A DNA stretch of 18,475 bases from Methylococcaceae bacterium (GTDB lineage: Bacteria > Pseudomonadota > Gammaproteobacteria > Methylococcales > Methylomonadaceae). Of the stretch, positions 8,215 to 14,336 are shown one piece after another. A program made the position numbers and the translations under genes. The notes beneath the pieces are model-generated. The model saw nothing but the letters and a program-made list of their open reading frames with translations. It did no database searches and was not told where the DNA came from. The stretch is taken from assembly GCA_013140465.1 (NCBI GenBank), contig JABFST010000372.1, positions 1-18,475 of the forward strand. Reading direction: 5' to 3'. Position 1 is the first letter of the stretch; the number at the start of each line of letters is the position of its first letter.

Positions 8215-10143
8215 TTAGTCCTGGGCAAGACGGAAACCGAGGTTGTCGTTACGCCGGTTCGGGTAGCCCCTGTAACGGTCCGCCGAACGCAAGAAGTTCG
8301 GTATGCTGTCCCAAGAACCGCCGCGCACCACCCGCGCGGCGCAGTTTGCAGGTTCAAAAGCCGTGCCATCGATAGGGGCTTGCTTATAATTTTCTTGGTA
8401 ACAATCTTGCACCCATTCCCAAACATTCCCCGCCATATCGTATAAGCCCGACTCATTGGGACATTTTTCACCCACGGGATGGGTTTTACCGCCTGAATTT
8501 CCCGAAAACCACGCATAATCAGTCGCCTTTTGTTCATTATCACCCCAATAAAAGCGGCTGTCCTCCCCTGCACGGCAGGCATATTCCCATTCCGCTTCGG
8601 TCGGCAAACGGTATGCTTTGCCTGTTTGTGCGCCCAACCACGCAGCATAATCAGTTGCCTCTTGCCAACACACGTTAATCACAGGCCGTTTGCCCATGCC
8701 CCAACCGCTATCATCAGGCAGTTGGCCTTGTGTAGCTTGCACATACAAAGCATATTCGTCAAACGTGACCGGGTATTTGCCTAAATAAAACGGCTGGGCG
8801 AGGGTGACGGGATGGATGGGCTGTTCATCCTCATATTCTTTGCTACCCATCATAAACCGTCCGGCAAGGATGCGTACCAGTTCTGGTTCGATATAGGCTA
8901 ACGTTGGGTGGGGTGCGACGGGCGTGGGTTGTGGCGTAGCCACCACGGCGGGTGTGCTTAAAACAGTTGGTGAATTTTCATCTGCTTCTAACTCTTCATC
9001 ATCGTTGTAGTTGAATTCAAGCTTGCTCTGCATAACGATTTCATCCATGACTTCGTGTAATTTTCCTGATTCAACAACAACAGCGAACGCAGCAATTAAA
9101 TCCTGAACATTGATTATTTCTTCTACCGCCGCCATATATGAATCAACGATAGTTTCAATTTTATACTTTGCTATCGCTTGAACCCTTATGGCAGAACGGA
9201 TTTGTTCTGCTGATTCGTCTGATTTGACCACGAACGTAATCGGAAAACGTTGAACCTTATCTATATCAAGAAAATACTTGCCGACATCAATGGTTTCTGT
9301 CACCTGAAAAAATCGTCCAAGTGGCTTCATGACAAAATCAATGCCGCCATCGTTGGCATTAGTTCTTCCAGTTTTATAAAGTACCAACGCTTGTTCCGCC
9401 ACTGAATTTTTTGTATCCCCAATCCATACGGTTTGTTGTCCATATTTGGCTTTTAATACAGCGTAACTGACAATTTCAAAAACTCGGGCATCTACATTTG
9501 GTTTTAGTTGCTGAACAACAAACTCTAGTGCTTCAGTTGGGTTTTCTGAGCCAAGATCAGCAATTTTGCGGCAAGCTTCAAGAAAGCCTTCAAAGGCCCG
9601 TTTTTTGGTGTCAACATAGGCATCAATGATGTCTATAATTGCCGGAGCAATGTTGTAAGTGCAATCCTTTCCATCGATTTTTCGGATTTGAACTTGCAAG
9701 AGGTCTTCTTGAATCCAATATCTTTGCGTTTCTACGTCACGAACAATCGGTTGTTTACCAACCGTCGGATAGAATTTTTTGAATTCATCGTTTAACCGTG
9801 CATTAAGGGCATGGTTTTGTAGCTTTGTTCCAAACGGCAATTCCCTTTGTCTACGAAATAGATCGGAAAATCTAGCCCCTTCGTATTGTGAATAGGGGAA
9901 TTTTGCCGAGCCATCAAGAAAACCTTTATTCAAATAGTCTTCAATAATGACATAAAGGGCGTAATGATTTGCAAAAGCACCGCGTGCTTTTGAACCACTA
10001 TTTGCAGCTTTTGTTTTGTTATTCAAATAGCCAAGTAGAGGGCTGGCTTGAAATACGTCTTTGGCGTACTCACCGAAATGGGTTTCGAGTATGTCGATAA
10101 TTAAAGGCGTAAAGGCATGATGGGTTATTTCAAATTTAAACAT
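8215..10143 (-). CDS. Restriction-endonuclease-like / FGE-domain fusion, DGR target 1
   Basis: A 642-residue, two-part protein. Residues 1-385 look like a type II restriction enzyme of about normal size (family not certain). A PD-(D/E)xK-like core is suggested by FEIVSY (222-227), GGIDF (266-270) and FFQVTE (278-283). The last replaces the usual E-x-K with Q-V-T, so catalysis by the standard triad is uncertain. A Pro/Thr/Ala linker (390-415) leads to an FGE-sulfatase domain (418-642; C-type-lectin fold, GMGKRPVINV, LPTEAEWEYACRAG, AGNVWEWVQD). VR1 encodes the end, after RVVRGGSW. The variable stretch reads DSIPNF, LRSA, DRYRGYPNRRNDN, LGFRLAQD. ATG 10143 overlaps the methyltransferase stop by 8 bp, giving a methylase-nuclease operon. 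I infer a nuclease whose partner or ligand recognition is diversified. Confidence 0.82.
   Translation of the reverse strand: MFKFEITHHAFTPLIIDILETHFGEYAKDVFQASPLLGYLNNKTKAANSGSKARGAFANHYALYVIIEDYLNKGFLDGSAKFPYSQYEGARFSDLFRRQRELPFGTKLQNHALNARLNDEFKKFYPTVGKQPIVRDVETQRYWIQEDLLQVQIRKIDGKDCTYNIAPAIIDIIDAYVDTKKRAFEGFLEACRKIADLGSENPTEALEFVVQQLKPNVDARVFEIVSYAVLKAKYGQQTVWIGDTKNSVAEQALVLYKTGRTNANDGGIDFVMKPLGRFFQVTETIDVGKYFLDIDKVQRFPITFVVKSDESAEQIRSAIRVQAIAKYKIETIVDSYMAAVEEIINVQDLIAAFAVVVESGKLHEVMDEIVMQSKLEFNYNDDEELEADENSPTVLSTPAVVATPQPTPVAPHPTLAYIEPELVRILAGRFMMGSKEYEDEQPIHPVTLAQPFYLGKYPVTFDEYALYVQATQGQLPDDSGWGMGKRPVINVCWQEATDYAAWLGAQTGKAYRLPTEAEWEYACRAGEDSRFYWGDNEQKATDYAWFSGNSGGKTHPVGEKCPNESGLYDMAGNVWEWVQDCYQENYKQAPIDGTAFEPANCAARVVRGGSWDSIPNFLRSADRYRGYPNRRNDNLGFRLAQD
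8222..8345 (-). repeat. DGR variable repeat VR1
   Basis: A 124-bp gapless match to the TR (12721-12844). There are 12 differences, all at positions where the TR sense strand has adenine and all within the 70-bp core. The 20 bp at the sense 3' end (CTCGGTTTCCGTCTTGCCCA) and the GC-rich 5' end match the TR exactly. VR1 lies at the very 3' end of the nuclease-FGE gene, two codons before its stop. Confidence 0.95.
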
Positions 10144-11020
10144 CGAATAGGCTATTCTGTACTGATGTGGTTTCTTGGCGGATACCGTTGCCGTTTTTTC
10201 TTACAAAAGCCTTGTTTAATGGTTTGAGTTCTTCGCCATTAAAGTGGCTTGCAATATCAAGCCTGCGTAGCGCGATTTTGAAATACTCCGGCTGCATTTC
10301 AATACCGATAGTGACTCGGTTAAGTCGCTGGGCAACAGCACAGGTAGTAAAGGTACCCGCAAAGGGATCGAGTACAATGTCGCCTATGTTACTGCTGGCT
10401 TTAATAATGCGCTCCAGCAATTCCTCTGGCTTTTGGCTGGGATGTTCTTCATATTCGGGCATACGGTAACGCACGCGTGGTATATACCAAGTATTGCCAG
10501 GCACTTTTGTGGTTTTATAAAGCGTAGGGATTTCTTTACGGTAATCAATTAACTTTCTTGTTGCGCCCGTTTTTGCTTCAACTTCAATATCGGTCGCATT
10601 GAACGTATAGTTTTTGGGGTCTTTTACACAAAAAAGAATAGGTTCGTATAGTGAGCCAAAATATTTTTTTGCTTGAACACCAGAACTATCATAGTGCCAA
10701 ACAATTCTGGACAGGACGGTTAACCGTTCCCTTAACCATAAATCAAGATAGGGCATGGCTTGTGTACTGCTCATGACATACAAGCTTCCATTTGGCTTTA
10801 GCTTCTGTATGCAGAGTTCTAGCCAGTTATAACACCATTCCGCGTAATGTTTATCTGAAGGCCAGTCATCAAGAAAATCACCAAATTTTTTGCCGATGTT
10901 GTACGGGGGATCAGCGAATATTAAATCAACAGATTCGTTTTCTATATCGTGTAGGCAATCGAAGCAGTCTCCATTGTAAATAGTAACTGTCTTTTTGGCT
11001 TTTTTTATAAAATGGCTCAT
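10136..11020 (-). CDS. Beta-class DNA N6-adenine-type methyltransferase
   Basis: A 294-residue S-adenosylmethionine-dependent DNA methylase. The catalytic motif DPPYN is at 37-41, the target-recognition region is in the middle (about 90-200), and HPSQKP followed by VLDPFAGTFTTC (SAM-binding motif I) is in the C-terminal third. This motif order (IV, TRD, X, I) defines the beta class, and DPPY favours N6-adenine over N4-cytosine. The sequence resembles restriction-linked and orphan enzymes of the YhdJ/RsrI type. It lies directly before, and overlaps by 8 bp, the nuclease-FGE gene, as expected for a restriction-modification pair in which the methylase protects self DNA. The recognition sequence cannot be read from here. 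Its ATG at 11020 has only a weak Shine-Dalgarno. Confidence 0.88.
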   Translation of the reverse strand: MSHFIKKAKKTVTIYNGDCFDCLHDIENESVDLIFADPPYNIGKKFGDFLDDWPSDKHYAEWCYNWLELCIQKLKPNGSLYVMSSTQAMPYLDLWLRERLTVLSRIVWHYDSSGVQAKKYFGSLYEPILFCVKDPKNYTFNATDIEVEAKTGATRKLIDYRKEIPTLYKTTKVPGNTWYIPRVRYRMPEYEEHPSQKPEELLERIIKASSNIGDIVLDPFAGTFTTCAVAQRLNRVTIGIEMQPEYFKIALRRLDIASHFNGEELKPLNKAFVRKNGNGIRQETTSVQNSLFDV

Positions 11021-11256
11021 TATGCTTTGCTCACCTTGATCGGCAGTTATCGTACTAACATTATCGCTGTTTCAAACTTGAGTGTCACGACAACGCGTAA
11101 GGCGAACCGTATTGCGCCGTAAAGTGGCTTATTGCTAAGCCTATGCTAGCCTTAGGCACGGGTAGGGCAATATCGGCGCGGAGTGCAATGGCTTTAGACA
11201 TTGCATACACGGTTTAACCGCCGACACGGCAAGGTCTAAAGCCGTTGCACTCCGGG

Positions 11257-11286
11257 CTACAAATCTTGTGGTGTGGTGTTTTTCAT
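11257..11286 (-). pseudogene. Remnant of the avd start downstream of VR2
   Basis: Reading leftward from 11286, the sequence encodes MKNTTPQDL and a stop. Intact Avd begins MKDNTPQAV. The first 21 nt match the avd start at 19 positions, and the upstream CATAACCCCCCC context (plus strand) is also shared with 14256-14267. This is the clipped end of a copied VR-avd junction, not a gene. Confidence 0.7.
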
Positions 11287-11306
11287 AACCCCCCCAAATT
11301 GCGTGG

Positions 11307-11319
11307 CGGCCTTCGGCCG
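11307..11319. repeat. GC hairpin downstream of VR2
   Basis: The same CGGCCTTCGGCCG hairpin as downstream of VR1 and VR3, 50 bp past the VR2 3' end. A run of A residues follows on the plus strand, so on the sense strand the T-run comes before the stem, which argues against an ordinary terminator. Confidence 0.6.
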
Positions 11320-11362
11320 ATTAAAAAAGAAAACAAAGGGTAAAAGGATAAAGGGCAGAGGG

Positions 11363-12517
11363 TTAGTCCTGGGCAAGACGGAAACCGAGGTAGATGCTAC
11401 GCTGGAGCGGGAGGTACCTGCTACGGTTCGCCGAACGCAAGTAGTACGGTAAGATGAACCAAGAACCGCCGCGCACCACCCGCGCGGCGCAGTTTGCAGG
11501 TTCAAAAGCCGTGCCATCGATAGGGGCTAACTTGTAATTGTCAGCATAAGCATCCTGCACCCATTCCCACACATTGCCCGCCATATCGTATAAGCCCCAG
11601 GCATTAGGTCGTTTTTCACCCACGGGATGGGTTTTACCGCCGGAATTACCCGAAAACCACGCATAATCAGTCGCCTGTTGTTCATTAGCGCCCCAATAAT
11701 AGCGGCTGTCCGTCCCAGCACGACAGGCATATTCCCATTCCGCTTCGCTCGGTAAACGGTAAGCCTTGCCTGTTTGTGCTGACAACCACGCGGCATAATC
11801 CGTAGCATCTTGCCAAGACACGTTAATCACAGGCCGTTTGCCCATGCCCCAACCTTTATCATCAGGCAGTTGGCTTTGCGTAGCTTGCACATACAAAGCA
11901 TATTCGGCAAACGTGACCGGGTATTTGCCCAAATAAAATGGCTGGGCGAGGGTGACGGGATGGATGGGCTGTTCATCCTCATATTTTTTGCTACCCATCT
12001 TAAACCGTCCGGCTGGGATGCGTACCAGTTCTGGTTCGATATACACTAGCGTTGGGCGGGGTGCGACGGGCGTGGGTTGTGGCGTAGCCGCCACGGCGGG
12101 TGTGCTTATACCTTGCGGGCGATGTAGGCTTAGCTTATGGGTAATGGCGCGTTTTAGCTTAAGGAATGACGGGGCTTTGACATCACCCTGCCACTGGCTA
12201 AGGTCATCGGTGTGGATAGAACCAAAGCCTAAGGGCAGTGGCACAGGCGCAATGGACACGGGCACTAAGGTCCCGTTGCGTTTACCCCGCTCGGCTTCAT
12301 CAATAACAAAATCCGATTCCACCGAAGCGGCTGACCATAACACCAATACACATGCGGCGGCATCGATGTTGTTGGTAATCTCACGCCGAAACCCTTGCCC
12401 TGAGAGGATTGAGCTAATGTCCCAAAACACCGTCCAGCCTTGTTGTTCCAAGGCCGTAACAAATAATTCAGCCTTCGCCAAATCTACGCGCGCGTAGCTT
12501 AAAAAGATGTCCGCCAA
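11363..12517 (-). CDS. TIR / FGE-domain fusion, DGR target 2
   Basis: A 384-residue cytoplasmic protein. Residues 1-130 form a TIR domain: MADIFLSYARVD is strand A, GWTVFWD follows, and SDFVIDEAERGK holds the likely catalytic Glu (about 74) expected of NAD-consuming TIRs. A Pro/Thr linker (about 138-156) joins it to an FGE-sulfatase C-type-lectin domain (158-384) nearly identical to that of the nuclease fusion. VR2 gives the variable stretch FILPYY, LRSA, NRSRYLPLQRSIY, LGFRLAQD. The Cys pair of true formylglycine-generating enzymes is absent, so this is a binding domain, not an enzyme. The start is TTG, supported by AGAGGA 4 nt upstream and by the TIR consensus start; no better ATG lies upstream in frame. 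I infer a sensor in which ligand binding by the variable tip triggers TIR activity. Confidence 0.87.
   Translation of the reverse strand: MADIFLSYARVDLAKAELFVTALEQQGWTVFWDISSILSGQGFRREITNNIDAAACVLVLWSAASVESDFVIDEAERGKRNGTLVPVSIAPVPLPLGFGSIHTDDLSQWQGDVKAPSFLKLKRAITHKLSLHRPQGISTPAVAATPQPTPVAPRPTLVYIEPELVRIPAGRFKMGSKKYEDEQPIHPVTLAQPFYLGKYPVTFAEYALYVQATQSQLPDDKGWGMGKRPVINVSWQDATDYAAWLSAQTGKAYRLPSEAEWEYACRAGTDSRYYWGANEQQATDYAWFSGNSGGKTHPVGEKRPNAWGLYDMAGNVWEWVQDAYADNYKLAPIDGTAFEPANCAARVVRGGSWFILPYYLRSANRSRYLPLQRSIYLGFRLAQD
11370..11493 (-). repeat. DGR variable repeat VR2
   Basis: A 124-bp gapless match to the TR with 16 differences, every one at a TR adenine (sense strand). Five of these fall in the stretch encoding the first three variable codons after RGGSW. 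The sense 3' end and the GC-rich 5' segment are unchanged. Confidence 0.95.
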
Positions 12518-12720
12518 ACTGTCCTCTTTTGTTGTTAAAAACTGTCAGAAAAATGGGTACGGTATTGTCGGTGTCACCTACCCACACCGTACCCTGGCTT
12601 CCTGTGCCGGGTGTATTCGGCTGACTCAGCCCTGAGTGGCCCGGAAACGGACTCATGGACACCCGCCGCTACGCCAGCTTAATCCGTAAATTAAACTGTT
12701 CCGAGACTAGGCAGGGGTAA
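12518..12720 (-). promoter_or_regulatory. Spacer between TR and TIR-FGE gene
   Basis: About 200 bp separate the sense 3' end of the TR from the TTG start of the TIR-FGE gene. The ribosome-binding site AGAGGA is at 12522-12527. An inverted pair GGTACGGT (12556-12563) / ACCGTACC (12586-12593) could fold into a hairpin. TR RNA probably extends into this spacer, as functional DGR template RNAs reach past the TR. No coding frame with family features is seen. Confidence 0.45.
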
Positions 12721-12844
12721 TGGGCAAGACGGAAACCGAGGTTGTTGTTACGCTGGTTCGGGTTGTTCCTGTTACGGTTCGCCGAACGCAAGTTGTTCGG
12801 TTTGTTGTTCCAAGAACCGCCGCGCACCACCCGCGCGGCGCAGT
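12721..12844 (-). repeat. DGR template repeat (TR)
   Basis: A non-coding 124-bp template whose sense strand begins at the last base of the RT stop codon and runs leftward. Read in the VR frame it is full of AAC: after RGGSW come NNKPNN, LRSA, NRNRNNPNQRNNN, LGFRLA, with 12 AAC codons, one AAA and one adenine each in AGG and CAG (29 core adenines). Random replacement at the first two bases of AAC can reach many residues but no stop codon. It is the RNA template copied by the RT with adenine-directed errors before insertion into VR1-VR3. It lacks the GC hairpin that follows each VR, as expected for a donor that is itself not rewritten. Confidence 0.95.
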
Positions 12845-13908
12845 CAGGTTCGTCCCCGTTGGAATACTATGGTGGAAAATAGGCGTTTGCGCAAGCCCAA
12901 GGTGTCGGCTTGTTGGGCATGGCCTATCCAGCTTTGTACGGACGGGTTTATATCCGCCCATGATAGGCGGCCTTGTGCGTAAGCGTGGGCAAAATGGCGC
13001 AATTTGCGGATAAAACGATGACCATTGTCATTGCGTAAGCGCCGATGATCGGGAAAGACCCGATAGCCCAGTAAATCTACACCTAATCTAACAGGCGAAA
13101 TATGCGCCTTATGGGGATGCAGCGTAAGCCGTTCGCTGGCTAGACGGTTTCGGCAAGATTCCCGCCATTCGGCAAGCTGGTCTTTGTCATTCGACAACAA
13201 CACCATGTCATCCACATAACGCAAATAAGCTTTCACCTTTAATTCTTCTTTAACATAATGGTCAAAATCATCCAAATATACATTCGCAAAAAACTGGCTC
13301 GTTAAATTACCAATAGGGATGCCGACGGGACGTTCTAAATGCGTTAACAAGTCATCACCCAAAAAATACACAAAAGGTGTTGATGCACAGGGATTGGAAT
13401 CAATAATACTGTCTAACAACCCCAATAGCCGGGGGTCTTTGAGATACCGACGCAGTTTTTGTTTAAGTAAAAGATGGTCTATGCTCGGAAAATAACGGGC
13501 TATGTCCATTTTTAAGGCATAACGGTAATGGTGTGCATAGTCTTGATAGCGGGCTACAGCCGCATGAGTCCCTTTACCTTTTCGGCAAGCATAAGAGTCA
13601 TTAATAAAACGACGGTCTATGGTTGGTTCAATCACATTCATAATCGCGTGGTGAATTACACGGTCACGAAATGGCGCTGCCGAAATCAGCCTAGGTTTGC
13701 GTTCGTAAATAGTAAATTGGCGATAATCGCCTGGGCAATATGTGCCGCTGATTAATTCGTGTTGCAGCTGCAATAATTCTTTTTCCAGATTGCATTCAAA
13801 TAGGGCTACTGAGTTACGGCGGCGTTTACCACGCCGCGCCTTGGTAAAAGCAAGCAACAAGTTTTCAAACGAAACCAATTGTTGCCAAACGCCGCCTAAG
13901 CGTTTCAT
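12844..13908 (-). CDS. DGR reverse transcriptase
   Basis: A 354-residue reverse transcriptase. RT motifs run in order: the region around ISAAPFRDRVIHHA (75-88), motif A KMDIARYFPSID (133-144), the DGR-typical IPIGNLTSQ (197-205; DGR enzymes carry [IVL]GxxxSQ where other RTs have QG), the catalytic YVDD (231-234), and HKAHISPVRLGVDLLGY in the thumb-proximal part. There is no maturase or endonuclease domain, as normal for DGRs. The ATG overlaps the TGA of avd (ATGA), and its own TGA touches the first base of the TR. With Avd it should make mutated cDNA from TR RNA, with errors at adenines, for copying into the VRs. It appears intact. Confidence 0.96.
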   Translation of the reverse strand: MKRLGGVWQQLVSFENLLLAFTKARRGKRRRNSVALFECNLEKELLQLQHELISGTYCPGDYRQFTIYERKPRLISAAPFRDRVIHHAIMNVIEPTIDRRFINDSYACRKGKGTHAAVARYQDYAHHYRYALKMDIARYFPSIDHLLLKQKLRRYLKDPRLLGLLDSIIDSNPCASTPFVYFLGDDLLTHLERPVGIPIGNLTSQFFANVYLDDFDHYVKEELKVKAYLRYVDDMVLLSNDKDQLAEWRESCRNRLASERLTLHPHKAHISPVRLGVDLLGYRVFPDHRRLRNDNGHRFIRKLRHFAHAYAQGRLSWADINPSVQSWIGHAQQADTLGLRKRLFSTIVFQRGRT

Positions 13909-14258
13909 GGCGTAGGTTTGTTGGCTAAGCTACGCAACCAGTCACCTAATTGCCGACCCAAATCATCCATTAATTTAGCGCCATGTTCATAAGAACGGGT
14001 GGGGATGGCTTGAAACTCATGGCTTAGCCGCCATAAATGGCGCACCACTTCTAAACGTAGATTGGCGCGTTGTAAGGCGGCTTGCTTATTGTGGGTGTAC
14101 GCGCCTTCAATCGTCGCTTCCAAAATGTCTAATAAAGCCTGTTCTAAACGTTCGCCCAAGGTAAACCGCCGCACACGCGGAAACTTATCCAAATGCGGGA
14201 TAATCCAGCGTAACAGTTCATGGCAAGCTTGTACGGCTTGTGGTGTGTTGTCTTTCAT
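13905..14258 (-). CDS. avd: DGR accessory variability determinant Avd
   Basis: A 117-residue, all-helical protein with the four-helix-bundle pattern of bacterial Avd (related to the 23S rRNA intervening-sequence protein fold). It is rich in Arg and Lys on helix faces, for example FPRVRRFTLGERLEQALLDILEATIEGAY and LEVVRHLWRLSHEF. Avd proteins assemble as a basic barrel, bind the RT and template RNA, and are needed for mutagenic homing. It is coupled to the RT by a 4-bp overlap and starts 78 bp after the nSTAND-FGE gene. A G-run (GGGGGGGTTATG on the sense strand) stands in for the ribosome-binding site. A truncated copy of its first codons survives at 11257-11286. Confidence 0.9.
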   Translation of the reverse strand: MKDNTPQAVQACHELLRWIIPHLDKFPRVRRFTLGERLEQALLDILEATIEGAYTHNKQAALQRANLRLEVVRHLWRLSHEFQAIPTRSYEHGAKLMDDLGRQLGDWLRSLANKPTP

Positions 14259-14280
14259 AACCCCCCCAAAAATTGCGCGG

Positions 14281-14293
14281 CGGCCTTCGGCCG
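14281..14293. repeat. GC hairpin downstream of VR3
   Basis: CGGCCTTCGGCCG again, 50 bp past the VR3 3' end and 22 bp before the avd start. The adjacent flank (14259-14343) is shared with the VR2 and VR1 flanks. Confidence 0.6.
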
Positions 14294-14336
14294 GTTAAAA
14301 AAAAGAATTGAGGGTAAAAGGATAAAGAGCATAGGG

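Larger units (their letters stand above)
7859..8960. repeat. Long duplicated block, copy A (contains VR1)
   Basis: This segment aligns with 11143-12108. From 8222 to 8960 the offset is constant at 3148 bp with no indel, covering the linker, the FGE domain and VR1. Left of the VR the similarity continues through the hairpin and on to 7859, with a few 1-4 bp indels and one 143-bp insertion (MITE plus duplicated target). Outside the VR the copies look about nine-tenths identical by eye; inside the 70-bp variable core they differ at 20 positions. Similarity ends sharply at the start of the STPAV/TPQPTP linker, so the duplicated unit is linker + FGE domain + VR + 3' flank. Confidence 0.88.
11021..11362. 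other. Intergenic region between TIR-FGE gene and methyltransferase
   Basis: No intact gene is seen. It contains the 3' flank of VR2 (conserved hairpin, duplicated block from 11143) and an avd remnant. The 120 bp next to the methylase (11021-11142) are outside the duplication and should hold the methylase promoter unless it is read through from the TIR-FGE gene; no clear -35/-10 pair stands out. Confidence 0.5.
11143..12108. repeat. Long duplicated block, copy B (contains VR2)
   Basis: Partner of 7859-8960. It keeps the uninterrupted CAATGG site (11186-11191) where copy A has the MITE. It also keeps more of the ancestral flank, including the avd-like start at 11257-11286 that copy A has lost. 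This makes copy B, or its source, closer to the arrangement around VR3 and avd. Confidence 0.85.

Noticed and set aside
8215..12517. FGE domains as active formylglycine-generating enzymes
   Set aside because: The Cys residues needed for copper binding and catalysis would fall in the stretch after RGGSW, which here is variable and lacks them; no sulfatase is nearby. The fold is used for binding.
12844..13908. Reverse transcriptase as retron, group II intron or abortive-infection RT
   Set aside because: IGNLTSQ, the adjoining Avd and a TR with adenine-biased VRs identify it as a DGR enzyme; no maturase X/En domain or msr/msd structure is present.
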